A stretch of 35,771 nt of DNA from a virus: positions 1-35,771 of IMG/VR virus record IMGVR_UViG_3300022853_001464. The stretch is one strand, 5' to 3'. Of this stretch, positions 7,452-15,281 are shown one piece after another. Numbering within the stretch: position 1 is the first letter of the stretch; each line of letters begins with the position of its first letter. The notes beneath the pieces were generated by a model that worked only from the letters and a program-made list of their open reading frames with translations, searched no databases and was not told the DNA's origin. A program made the translations under genes and the position numbers.

Positions 7452-7525
7452 GCTCCTTTAGTTAAACGGTATAACGGTTGATTTGTAATCATCAATTGGC
7501 AGTTCGATTCTGTCAAGGAGCACCA
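7452..7525 (+). tRNA. tRNA-Thr (anticodon UGU)
   Basis: All arms can be drawn: acceptor GCTCCTT with AAGGAGC (7 perfect pairs), D stem GTTA/TAAC, anticodon stem GTTGA with TCATC (one T-T mismatch at the second pair), loop TTTGTAA with anticodon TGT, a 4-nt variable loop, T stem GGCAG/CTGTC with loop TTCGATT, discriminator A and an encoded CCA end. The anticodon reads ACA, a common threonine codon in AT-rich genes like these. It is the only tRNA I see in the window and lies inside the accessory cassette. Confidence 0.9.
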
Positions 7526-7555
7526 GTTTTGGGTGTGTGCCAACTAACTATTTTT

Positions 7556-8881
7556 ATGTTTGATACAAATAAAGAATTATTCTGGTGGCCCTGGACCTTG
7601 AGTCTACAGGACACTGTGGTTACATCTCCTAAACAACTACAAAATTTTTGGGAAAATTTGCATATTGTTCCACACGAAAACATGTTCAATCAACGAGCAT
7701 TTTACTGCAATTCTAGATTTGACACAAAAACTGTAGATGTTTGTGATCAAATCAAACGAACTCTGAACTATACACCATCTGTTAATAAAATTAGTCTCAA
7801 AGATTATCAGTCTTATGCTTTAGAAAAATTTGACCAGCAGATGCGTTCTATTGTGGAATATGCAAACACAGACAATATATGGTTGGCAATGAGTGGTGGC
7901 ATAGACTCAACCATGTGTGCGGCATGGTTGTATCATAACAAGATAAATTTTACTGGATTTTCGATGATAAACGTTCATATAGACGGATATTATAACAAAC
8001 TGACATACAAGATTACTGCACAAAAAATTTGTGATGCTTTAGGCATACCGTTTGAATATGTAGATGTGTCAAGTGAATACAATGATGGAATAAACCCAAT
8101 TAGGGATTATTGTAGTGCAGACAACTATGCTATTCCGCAGACAAATCATCATGTAGAAGCAACATGGACATTGCAATCAGTAAATGCAAGATCAAAAAAT
8201 TACGATGGTATATGTGTTATAGAAGCCAACGGTGGTGATAATCTATTCTTACACAACCAATGCACATGGGACAGAATGATACCAAATACACATAGCACCT
8301 GGTTAGAAAACAATCATTTTCCATATTCAATGTTAAACAACTATGATTACCTAAATGGCAGATATAGCGATACTTGGAAAAAATATGCTAAATTGAGAAA
8401 TTGTGATCATGCTCAACATCAGTTATTTTCTCCTGCTCTAGAACACAATATAGGGCCATCACTAACCAAAGATGAGTTATACAATTGCACATACACTCCT
8501 TTTTTAAACAAAGAATGGTATGATATGTGGCACAGCATACAGTTCGATGATATTAATTACGACACTTGGTTTGACTTGACTGATGTGCAATGGCTTAAAA
8601 CTCAAATAGCAAATTACACATCAAACAATATAGCAAATATCGTTAAGCATTTTCCTTGTGTAGAAACTTTTTATACTCCAAGCGAATCTAATTACAATTG
8701 GTTTATGGCAGAATATAAAAAATTTGAAGACACATTTTCACAAACAGGCCGGGTGTATATGAGCACATATTGGCATATGGCCAGTGAGGTGTTAAAAACT
8801 TACAAAAAAATATCACCAGATACCATGCAAAGATTACATGCAACTAACTGGTACCTAAAACATGGCAAGTCAAAATTCTAG
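7556..8881 (+). CDS. asparagine-synthetase-like PP-loop protein
   Basis: 441 aa from ATG 7556; a reading from 7478 would run through the tRNA and is rejected. A PP-loop motif AMSGGIDST lies near residues 118-126, which binds ATP and adenylates a carboxyl group. EANGGDNLF near residue 220 matches the GGD.LF segment of the synthetase domain of AsnB. The usual N-terminal glutaminase domain with Cys2 is absent, replaced by about 110 unfamiliar residues containing FWWPW. It may therefore use free ammonia, an amine, or a partner's amido group to amidate a sugar acid, peptide or small molecule. A complete AsnB is encoded 7.7 kb downstream. No Shine-Dalgarno sequence is visible. Confidence 0.75.
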   Translation: MFDTNKELFWWPWTLSLQDTVVTSPKQLQNFWENLHIVPHENMFNQRAFYCNSRFDTKTVDVCDQIKRTLNYTPSVNKISLKDYQSYALEKFDQQMRSIVEYANTDNIWLAMSGGIDSTMCAAWLYHNKINFTGFSMINVHIDGYYNKLTYKITAQKICDALGIPFEYVDVSSEYNDGINPIRDYCSADNYAIPQTNHHVEATWTLQSVNARSKNYDGICVIEANGGDNLFLHNQCTWDRMIPNTHSTWLENNHFPYSMLNNYDYLNGRYSDTWKKYAKLRNCDHAQHQLFSPALEHNIGPSLTKDELYNCTYTPFLNKEWYDMWHSIQFDDINYDTWFDLTDVQWLKTQIANYTSNNIANIVKHFPCVETFYTPSESNYNWFMAEYKKFEDTFSQTGRVYMSTYWHMASEVLKTYKKISPDTMQRLHATNWYLKHGKSKF

Positions 8882-9113
8882 AGACTTTGATACAAAATAT
8901 AGTTGGAGAATCGAAATCCCTGTAGACAGTTGGATTAATGGAGCACATCGTGCCTTCAAAGTAAAATCACAGTATGATGCATGGTTAGTAGAAAATGATA
9001 TTGATGGTGATTCATATTATAATTTTTTGTATTTGCAAAATGAACTAGATGTTATATACTTTAAACTTAGTTGGACTTATGATCAAAACTATAAGGCGAT
9101 CAAACTACGATGA
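8862..9113 (+). CDS. hypothetical protein, 83 aa
   Basis: No family recognised. Aromatic and charged (SWRIEIPVDSWINGAHR, then YYNFLYLQNELDVIYFKLSW), soluble, no Cys. It overlaps the previous gene by 20 nt and its TGA overlaps the ATG of the next gene (ATGA), which supports expression as part of this operon. Confidence 0.65.
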   Translation: MASQNSRDFDTKYSWRIEIPVDSWINGAHRAFKVKSQYDAWLVENDIDGDSYYNFLYLQNELDVIYFKLSWTYDQNYKAIKLR

Positions 9114-9832
9114 AAAACGCAATAATACAATACGATGTAGACTCTAACAAATATGATGATCCACGATTCAACAATTTGACAAGATCTGACATAGTAAAGT
9201 ATTCAACGCACAGCATTGGTGAATACTGTAAAAAATATAATATTGATCATGTGGTAATTACAGAACCTAAACTAGAAAACATAAAACATCCAGTGTTTGA
9301 AAGATTTGACTTAATTTTAAATGATGCTTGGTGGAACAAATATGAACAAATTTTGCATGTTGATTCAGATGTAATTGTACATGAGTCGGTGCCAAATTTT
9401 TTCGAAGAACATTCAAATCCTGTGTCCATGAAAACGGCCATATATCCCAAATATAACGCAAGTAGTGATAAATGGTGGCGAGCAAATATCACACACAGTC
9501 TTTACAAAAATCTTGATCCTAAACAGTGTGTAGAAAGGTTTTTTCAAACAGGGGTTTTTGGGTTAACCAAACACAGTGCAAGATGTTTAAGACCTTACGT
9601 TAAAAATTTTAGAATGTTAGATTCATGGGATGACGGACAAATTATCAATTGGGCATTTATATCTTCTGGAGTAAAACACGAAAAAGTGTCACAAAAATGG
9701 AACTTTAAATTGCGAGACAAGTTGGTTCCCAACAACAAGACCGCATATTTTATACATCCTGCAGGTGGCAGAAAGCATCGGAAAAACAGTCATATACAAA
9801 AATATTGTCGATTACGATGGCCCAATTTATAA
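9110..9832 (+). CDS. glycosyltransferase, GT-A type, family A copy 1
   Basis: 240 aa. A DSD motif (residues 85-87 in ILHVDSDVIV) follows a GT8-like start; such motifs bind the metal and nucleotide sugar. QTGVFGLTKHS and a late His in YFIHPAGG fit the acceptor and metal sites. It is a clear paralog of the minus-strand gene at 25944-26654: both share FNNLT, a tyrosine-serine-threonine segment, HP.FER.DLI.ND.WW.KY and a DxD strand in the same order. Its ATG overlaps the previous stop (ATGA). The sugar donor and acceptor are unknown. Confidence 0.75.
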   Translation: MKNAIIQYDVDSNKYDDPRFNNLTRSDIVKYSTHSIGEYCKKYNIDHVVITEPKLENIKHPVFERFDLILNDAWWNKYEQILHVDSDVIVHESVPNFFEEHSNPVSMKTAIYPKYNASSDKWWRANITHSLYKNLDPKQCVERFFQTGVFGLTKHSARCLRPYVKNFRMLDSWDDGQIINWAFISSGVKHEKVSQKWNFKLRDKLVPNNKTAYFIHPAGGRKHRKNSHIQKYCRLRWPNL

Positions 9833-9833
9833 C
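9805..9833 (+). promoter_or_regulatory. promoter of the ferredoxin gene
   Basis: TTGTCG at 9805-9810, 17-nt spacer, TATAAC at 9828-9833. The predicted leader contains AAAGGATAG before the ATG at 9858. The -35 box matches consensus in four positions, so this is a moderate candidate. Confidence 0.5.
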
Positions 9834-9857
9834 AAATGGTAAAGGATAGATAGTAGT

Positions 9858-10205
9858 ATGACTTATGTAGTAGGCCAAGAATGTATCAAATGCAAACACA
9901 CTGACTGTGTAGAAGTTTGTCCTGTGGATTGTTTCTATGAAGGGGAAAACATGTTAGTCATTAATCCAGACGAATGTATCGATTGCGGAGTATGTGTTCC
10001 TGAATGCCCAGTCGATGCTATTGCTCCTGACACAGTTGGTGGCACAGAATTAAAATATTGGATGAAGTTCAATGCAGAACGTTCAGAAATATGGCCTGTG
10101 ATTACTAAAAAGAAAGACCCATTGCCAGAATCCACCGAATACTCACCAGAAAACTACAAAGAGGATAAGAAAGAATTACTAATAGATGAGCCTTGGCAAG
10201 ATTGA
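9858..10205 (+). CDS. fdxA: seven-iron-type ferredoxin
   Basis: 115 aa. It carries two cluster-binding sequences, [18 protein letters not shown] and [17 protein letters not shown], in the spacing of FdxA-type ferredoxins that hold one 3Fe-4S and one 4Fe-4S cluster, followed by the typical C-terminal extension with [13 protein letters not shown]. Length and sequence resemble alphaproteobacterial FdxA closely, which hints at the host group. It is a small cytoplasmic electron carrier. The radical SAM protein of the same cassette and the 2OG-Fe oxygenase-like protein are possible clients. It has a clear Shine-Dalgarno sequence and probably its own promoter. Confidence 0.9.
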   Translation: MTYVVGQECIKCKHTDCVEVCPVDCFYEGENMLVINPDECIDCGVCVPECPVDAIAPDTVGGTELKYWMKFNAERSEIWPVITKKKDPLPESTEYSPENYKEDKKELLIDEPWQD

Positions 10206-10226
10206 TTTGTATTAAATACACACATA

Positions 10227-10676
10227 ATGATATTGATAGCACACAGAGGTAATATCAACGGAAAAGTGCCTAAAAAAGAAAATACTCCTAAATATATTCA
10301 AGAAGCACTAGATCAAGGATACCATGTTGAGGTTGATGTATATTCAACAGACATCAGCGGCTTTTGGCTAGGGCATGATCGAGCAGATCATTCAGTTTCG
10401 AGTGCATGGTTAAAAGACAACGCAATTTGGTGTCATGCTAAAACGTTTGATGCGTTAGAAGGATTGATCAAACAAAACATACACTGTTTTTATCATCATG
10501 CGGACAAATACACACTAACATCAAAAGGATATATTTGGGCATTTCCTGGCCAACCTGGTGGAAAAAACACTATTGCTGTGCATCCAGAACAACTTACAGA
10601 AACAGAATATCTGCAATGTTCAGGACTATGCAGTGACTACGTTTCCAAGTATAAACATCTAGAGGATCAAAAATGA
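10227..10676 (+). CDS. GDPD-like phosphodiesterase, short
   Basis: 149 aa, much shorter than usual glycerophosphodiester phosphodiesterases (about 240-300). Core residues are present at the N-terminus: His6-Arg7 in LIAHRGN, Glu18-Asn19, Glu35-x-Asp37 in HVEVDVYS, and His50 in LGHDR. The end of the TIM barrel appears missing or replaced. The family cleaves glycerophosphodiesters; in glycan loci related proteins process phosphodiester-linked precursors. Its TGA overlaps the ATG of the nucleotidyltransferase, so the two are translated together. Function in this pathway is inferred. Confidence 0.7.
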   Translation: MILIAHRGNINGKVPKKENTPKYIQEALDQGYHVEVDVYSTDISGFWLGHDRADHSVSSAWLKDNAIWCHAKTFDALEGLIKQNIHCFYHHADKYTLTSKGYIWAFPGQPGGKNTIAVHPEQLTETEYLQCSGLCSDYVSKYKHLEDQK

Positions 10677-11389
10677 ACATAATAATACCTATGGCCGGAG
10701 CAGGATCACGTTTCCAATCAGCCGGATACACTTTTCCTAAACCGTTGATTGCAGTAGAAGGTCAACCAATGATACAAAAGGTTGTAAACAATCTAAACAT
10801 ACAGGGCCACTATATTTTTTTAGTGCAAAAAGCACACTATGAAAAATATAATTTAGAGTCTTTGTTAAACTTAATTGCACCAGGATGCACAATTGTGCAA
10901 CTAGAAGGCATGACTGAAGGTGCAGCCTGCACAGTGTTGACTGCAAGAGACTTGATAGACAATGATGAACCATTAATAATTTCCAATGCTGATCAATATA
11001 TCGAGTGGAATGCTTTTGAAACATTGAGCGAATTTAACCAAGAAGGCATAGATGGTGGTATACTTACTTTCAACAGTGTACATCCAAAACATTCTTTTGC
11101 AAAAATTAACGGAGACAGATATGTAACAGAAGTTGCAGAAAAAAATCCTATATCTACAAATGCTACTGTAGGAATATACCACTGGCGTAAAGGTTCAGAC
11201 TTTGTAAAATATGCTGACCAAATGATAGAAAAAAACATTCGCACTAATAACGAATTTTATGTGTGTCCTGTGTATAACGAAGCAGTGCAAGATGGCAAAA
11301 AAATATTGACTAGCATGGTTGATGAAATGTGGGGCATGGGTACACCAGAAGAACTCGATACATTTTTAAATCATAATAGGTCAAAATAA
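10673..11389 (+). CDS. sugar-phosphate nucleotidyltransferase-like protein
   Basis: 238 aa. The N-terminus IIPMAGAGSRFQSAGY followed by FPKPLI is the nucleotide-binding signature of the glucose-1-phosphate thymidylyl/uridylyltransferase superfamily, with Lys23 as phosphate-binding residue. SNADQYIEW (Asp107) is the metal-binding strand. It should activate a sugar phosphate or similar compound with an NTP. The sequence is not KdsB-like. It overlaps the GDPD-like gene by 4 nt and its stop TAA shares one base with the ATG of the RuBisCO-like gene, so GDPD, nucleotidyltransferase and RLP form a coupled set. Confidence 0.82.
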   Translation: MNIIIPMAGAGSRFQSAGYTFPKPLIAVEGQPMIQKVVNNLNIQGHYIFLVQKAHYEKYNLESLLNLIAPGCTIVQLEGMTEGAACTVLTARDLIDNDEPLIISNADQYIEWNAFETLSEFNQEGIDGGILTFNSVHPKHSFAKINGDRYVTEVAEKNPISTNATVGIYHWRKGSDFVKYADQMIEKNIRTNNEFYVCPVYNEAVQDGKKILTSMVDEMWGMGTPEELDTFLNHNRSK

Positions 11390-12579
11390 TGCAATTTTAC
11401 AATCCTAACATAGACAAAAGCAAATATGTTATTGCAACATATTTCATGAAATCAAGAAATGCCGACCTAAGAAAAGTTTCATGGGATCTAGCAATTGGTC
11501 AAAGTGTAGGGAATCCAAACGTGCGGAATCGTTGGGAAACTGAAGAACTTTTCGAAAAATCATCTTGTGTAATTGTTCACGAAAAAGATAATTTGAAAGG
11601 CCTAACTGAAGGTAAAGTAAAAATTGCTTTTCCTATTATAAACACAGATTGGGAAGGTGATGGAATAAGTCATTTGCTGTGTCAGTTGATGGGCGGACAA
11701 ATGGATATAGACACATTTGATTCTTGTAGATTGATAGACCTTGAATTTCCTGCAGAGATAAAATCTAAATTTTTAGGTCCAAAATATGGTGTATCCGGAA
11801 TGCGAGAATACACTGGACAGTATGACAAACCATTTTCCGGTGCTATTGTAAAACCAAAAACAGGCATGAGTGCAAACACACTGTTAGATATGGTGAAAGA
11901 ACTCGTCGACGGTGGATGTGATTTTATCAAAGAAGATGAAATTATGAGTAATCCAAGTTTTTGTCCAATAGAAGAAAGAGTGCCACTGATTGCAGACTGG
12001 ATGGCAAAACAGAGTAAAAAAGTTGTTTATGCTGTATGCATCAATGGTGATCATGATCACATATTAAAAAGAGCCACTAGGGTTTCTGAACTGGGCGGAA
12101 ATGCTGTACACGTAAACTTTTGGTCAGGAGTAGGAGTATATGGAGCAATACGTAGACTTGATCTTCCGTTGTTTATACACTTTCAAAAGTCAGGCGACAA
12201 AGTTATTACGGATTCCAGACATGCATTTGGCATAGATTGGAACGTTATCTGCCAATTGGCCGGAATGCAGGGAGTTGATACCATACATGCAGGCATGTGG
12301 GGAGGATATCTAAGTGATGATGAAGACGATCTTAAAAAAACTATTTCAACACTGCATGAGCATAATGTTGTACCAGCACTAAGTTGTGGAATGCATCCTG
12401 GTCTTGTACAAGCAAATGTAAGACAGTTTGGCAATAATTTTATTGCAAATGTAGGCGGTGCAATACATGGGCATCCAGGAGGCACTTTGGCCGGAGCAAA
12501 GGCTATGCGTCAATCAGTGGATAGAACTGGCGGGACCGAGTACGAACAAGCAATTGCCAAATGGGGCTTAATAAAGTAA
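11389..12579 (+). CDS. RuBisCO-like protein (form IV type)
   Basis: 396 aa, slightly shorter than RuBisCO large subunits (about 440-475). Landmarks in RuBisCO order (spinach numbering in brackets): GAIVKPKTGMS with Lys155 and Lys157 [175, 177]; GGCDFIKEDE with Lys181, Asp183 and Glu184, the carbamylated lysine and Mg ligands [201, 203, 204]; FIHF with His264 [294]; IHAGMWGG with His300 [327]; SCGMHPG with Ser332 and Gly334 [379, 381]; VGGAIHGHPGG with Gly356-357 [403-404]. Replaced: Arg295 by Phe265, His298 by Ser268, and the loop-6 catalytic Lys334 by Tyr307. CO2 fixation is therefore unlikely; an enolase, isomerase or decarboxylase reaction on a phosphorylated sugar-derived ketone is more in keeping with known RLPs such as MtnW. 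It overlaps its neighbours on both sides by one base (TAATG). Confidence 0.9.
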   Translation: MQFYNPNIDKSKYVIATYFMKSRNADLRKVSWDLAIGQSVGNPNVRNRWETEELFEKSSCVIVHEKDNLKGLTEGKVKIAFPIINTDWEGDGISHLLCQLMGGQMDIDTFDSCRLIDLEFPAEIKSKFLGPKYGVSGMREYTGQYDKPFSGAIVKPKTGMSANTLLDMVKELVDGGCDFIKEDEIMSNPSFCPIEERVPLIADWMAKQSKKVVYAVCINGDHDHILKRATRVSELGGNAVHVNFWSGVGVYGAIRRLDLPLFIHFQKSGDKVITDSRHAFGIDWNVICQLAGMQGVDTIHAGMWGGYLSDDEDDLKKTISTLHEHNVVPALSCGMHPGLVQANVRQFGNNFIANVGGAIHGHPGGTLAGAKAMRQSVDRTGGTEYEQAIAKWGLIK

Positions 12580-13298
12580 TGAAATCTGATGAGATTGCTG
12601 TTTGCGTCTCAGGACTTGCTCGACCGGGATACAAAAAAGCACTAGAAATTGCAAAAAAAGTTTTTCCGTTTGATACCTTTTACATGCAGTGGCAAGGTTA
12701 TGCTCCACCAGAAGTAGACGATTGTCGTTTTTTTGAAGAGCCTGTTTACAACTATCATAATCTCACAGAAACAAAATATAAACCAGACTGTCATATATGG
12801 CGCAGATACACAACTCCTGCTGTGGGTAAAATTTATAAAAGAGCCGGATTGTACGACAAAACAAAACACAACTCCAAACAGACACTTGCACACTATTGGT
12901 TAACTAATACACTACCAGAAAAATACAAGACTATAATAAAGTTAAGATATGACACACTACTGAGCGTAAAAGAAGACTTTATGCCTCTGTTGGAAAAAAC
13001 TGTGAAAGATCAAACTGTTATTGGCATTGCAGGAAGTGCTCCTGGTGTTGATGTTGATGCTCCATTAAAGATACACACATACCAAGACTGTAAAAGATGC
13101 CCTGGCCCGTATCTGTGGGATCACATTATATTTCACCCAAGACATAAGCTAAAAAATGTAGAAAAACTTTTTGCAGAAAAAAATCTTATGGGTGCTGAAT
13201 GGGGATGGCACCAAGTATTACATCATCAGTGGAACGATAACAACTATCTCAATGTGCAAGGTGGTAATGTATTGACAGCACATGCAAATGTTGTATAA
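12579..13298 (+). CDS. putative glycosyltransferase, 239 aa
   Basis: Starts within the RLP stop codon (TAATG), so I prefer ATG 12579 over the upstream in-frame ATG at 12561. The opening IAVCVSGLARPGYKKAL resembles phage and bacterial polysaccharide enzymes of WavE type, which begin with a beta strand and SG..R. IIKLRYDTLL could carry the Asp of a nucleotide-sugar site. FHPRH and the C-terminal WGWHQVLHHQ are further conserved-looking segments. The coupling to the RLP suggests it handles the product of that pathway. The assignment is tentative. Confidence 0.5.
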   Translation: MKSDEIAVCVSGLARPGYKKALEIAKKVFPFDTFYMQWQGYAPPEVDDCRFFEEPVYNYHNLTETKYKPDCHIWRRYTTPAVGKIYKRAGLYDKTKHNSKQTLAHYWLTNTLPEKYKTIIKLRYDTLLSVKEDFMPLLEKTVKDQTVIGIAGSAPGVDVDAPLKIHTYQDCKRCPGPYLWDHIIFHPRHKLKNVEKLFAEKNLMGAEWGWHQVLHHQWNDNNYLNVQGGNVLTAHANVV

Positions 13299-13299
13299 T
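13272..13299 (+). promoter_or_regulatory. consensus promoter giving a leaderless GTG start
   Basis: TTGACA at 13272-13277, a 16-nt spacer and TATAAT at 13294-13299, lying inside the end of the previous gene. The GTG start of the methyltransferase follows 6 nt after the -10 box, where transcription itself should begin. Confidence 0.75.
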
Positions 13300-13305
13300 A
13301 ACTGA

Positions 13306-13986
13306 GTGGAAACATATGATTATTATGGGTGGACAGTGAGCAATGAAGATGTAATGTATCACAAACTGATAGAAAAAAACAACAACATTATAGACGCAGA
13401 CAAAGATCGAGTGAAAGAAATCATAGAAAATCATGTTACTAATCAAACTGTTGCACTGGACATCGGATGCCACTATGGTTTTATGACAGAATTCTTAGCC
13501 AAACATTTTGTAGCAGTGTATGCATTTGATTTCGACAATGACGTCCATGCATGTTTTAAACAAAACATGCAGAAATTTAATATCACAAATGTGGTTGCAC
13601 ATGCACATGGTCTTGGTGATGTCAGCAAACAGGTAGCGACCAATGACTGGTCTGCTAGACATGGCAGACGAGGGCAAATCAGCAACCATGTAGATCCTCG
13701 AGGAAAAACTCTTAACCAACAGATCAAAACATTAGACGAGATTGCAATTAAAAATGTCGGATTAATGATGATCGACACAGAAGGGTTTGAACTGATGGTA
13801 CTCAAAGGTGCTGACCAAACCATTAGAACATATTGGCCTGTGATTGTGTTAGAATATCATCACACAAATTTAACAGAAAAATTTGGTTATAAAAAAGAAA
13901 AAATTATCGAACATTTAGAACAACAACTTGGATACGTCAATCACGGATATATCAACAAAGTTGATTTGTTATTTGTAAAGGAGTAG
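13306..13986 (+). CDS. FkbM-type SAM-dependent methyltransferase 1
   Basis: 226 aa. ALDIGCHYGFMTEFLA (motif I) binds S-adenosylmethionine; AFDFDND and GLGD follow; MMIDTEGFELMVLKGA is the FkbM signature (D.EG.E..VL.GA). Such enzymes O-methylate sugars in glycans and natural products. The GTG start is supported by the promoter placed exactly 6 nt before it and by the absence of a Shine-Dalgarno sequence. It is the first of three FkbM-type genes in the cassette. Confidence 0.82.
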   Translation: METYDYYGWTVSNEDVMYHKLIEKNNNIIDADKDRVKEIIENHVTNQTVALDIGCHYGFMTEFLAKHFVAVYAFDFDNDVHACFKQNMQKFNITNVVAHAHGLGDVSKQVATNDWSARHGRRGQISNHVDPRGKTLNQQIKTLDEIAIKNVGLMMIDTEGFELMVLKGADQTIRTYWPVIVLEYHHTNLTEKFGYKKEKIIEHLEQQLGYVNHGYINKVDLLFVKE

Positions 13987-13987
13987 A

Positions 13988-14542
13988 ATGAAAGAAAAAA
14001 TAATATTAACCGATATCGACGGAGTTTGTTTGGACTGGAGCAAACAATTTAACAAATACCTAGAATTTTACCATCCAGGCAAAAGCGTCAATGATCCTAC
14101 TGAATACAGTGACTATGCTCACATAGAAAAAGAAATGAAGGCCTATAATCATTCAGCCTGGTTTGGATATATACAACCTTTACGTGATGCCGCAGAAACT
14201 CTCAATAGACTGTCGGCCGAAGGATGGGAAGTGCATGGTTGCACAGCGATGGGGCATGATCCATATGCTATTTCATTAAGGAAAACAAATCTTGAAATGC
14301 TTTTTCCTAATGTGTTTAATCGCTTAGACACAGTTGGATTTGGGCAAGGCAAAGAAGAATGGTTAGAAAAGTACAGGGGACAAGAATGTATATGGATAGA
14401 AGACAAATGGACCAATGCTCTAGTAGGTGCATCCATGGGTATAAAAACATTCCTTATGCGGCATTCATACAATGCATCATATGATGATAAACGCATTGTC
14501 AAGGTTGACAACTGGCAACAGATATATTACTATATAAACTGA
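13988..14542 (+). CDS. HAD-superfamily hydrolase
   Basis: 184 aa. LTDIDGVCLDW contains the nucleophile Asp9 and acid/base Asp11 of HAD phosphatases; GCTAMG near residue 85 fits motif II with Thr; WIEDKWTNALVGASMGIKT fits motif IV (E/D-D). It resembles phage 5'-nucleotidase/deoxyribonucleotidase-like HADs and would remove phosphate from a nucleotide or sugar phosphate. In a glycan locus it could be the phosphatase step for a precursor. It starts 1 nt after the methyltransferase stop; AAAGGAG at 13977-13983 lies 4 nt before its ATG. Confidence 0.75.
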   Translation: MKEKIILTDIDGVCLDWSKQFNKYLEFYHPGKSVNDPTEYSDYAHIEKEMKAYNHSAWFGYIQPLRDAAETLNRLSAEGWEVHGCTAMGHDPYAISLRKTNLEMLFPNVFNRLDTVGFGQGKEEWLEKYRGQECIWIEDKWTNALVGASMGIKTFLMRHSYNASYDDKRIVKVDNWQQIYYYIN

Positions 14543-14543
14543 C

Positions 14544-15275
14544 ATGACAGAAATGAAAGTATTCATCGGCTGGGATTCGAGAGAAGACATAGCCTATCAG
14601 GTAGCTAAACACAGCATCCAAAAACATAACCCCAACATAAAAGTATACCCACTCAAATTAGATACTCTAAAAGAAATTGGTGCATACACTCGTGATGTTG
14701 ATAAAAAAGCATCAACAGAATTTACCTTCAGTAGATTTATGGTTCCATATTTGACAGGATACAAAGGATGGGCACTGTTTGTAGACTGCGACTTTTTGTG
14801 CAAAGCGGATCTTAAAGATCTCTTTAATCAAGCAAATGACAACTATGCAGTAATGGTAGCAAAACATGATTACACTCCACACGAAGGTACAAAGATGGAT
14901 GACAAAAAGCAGTTGCAGTATCCAAGGAAGAACTGGTCATCTTGTGTGCTGTGGAACTGTGAACACCCTGCTAACAAACTGTTAGATCTTAATGCACTCA
15001 ACAGCAACGATGGATTATGGCATCATAGATTTGTTTGGTGTGCTGATAAAGAAATAGGCCAAATATCACATGAATGGAATTGGTTGACTGACTGGTATGA
15101 AGAGCCAACTGATGGTGCACCAAAAATGTTACACTATACAGAAGGCGGTCCTTGGTTCGATCATCTACAAGATGTACCTTATGCTAAAGACTGGCTTGAT
15201 GCAAGAGCAGAATACGAAGCATCACTAGGTGACACTGTACAAGATAAAATTGCAAAAGATGATGGTGGCTGGTAG
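14544..15275 (+). CDS. glycosyltransferase, GT8-like
   Basis: 243 aa. It begins with KVFIGWDSREDIAYQVA, typical of GT-A transferases of this group, and has a DCD motif (ALFVDCDFLC) for metal and nucleotide binding. SSCVLWNCEHP and the late HYTEGGPWF segment with a His are conserved-looking catalytic surroundings. Follows the HAD gene by 1 nt. Two ATGs (14544 and 14553) are possible. Donor and acceptor unknown. Confidence 0.75.
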   Translation: MTEMKVFIGWDSREDIAYQVAKHSIQKHNPNIKVYPLKLDTLKEIGAYTRDVDKKASTEFTFSRFMVPYLTGYKGWALFVDCDFLCKADLKDLFNQANDNYAVMVAKHDYTPHEGTKMDDKKQLQYPRKNWSSCVLWNCEHPANKLLDLNALNSNDGLWHHRFVWCADKEIGQISHEWNWLTDWYEEPTDGAPKMLHYTEGGPWFDHLQDVPYAKDWLDARAEYEASLGDTVQDKIAKDDGGW

Positions 15276-15281
15276 TCACTT

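Noticed and set aside
7478-7555. N-terminal extension of the PP-loop protein
   Set aside because: It would be read through the 3' half of the tRNA; ATG 7556 gives a normal start.
11389-12579. A genuine CO2-fixing RuBisCO
   Set aside because: The loop-6 lysine and the Arg and His of the sugar-phosphate site are replaced, and no phosphoribulokinase-like or AMP-pathway genes are present.
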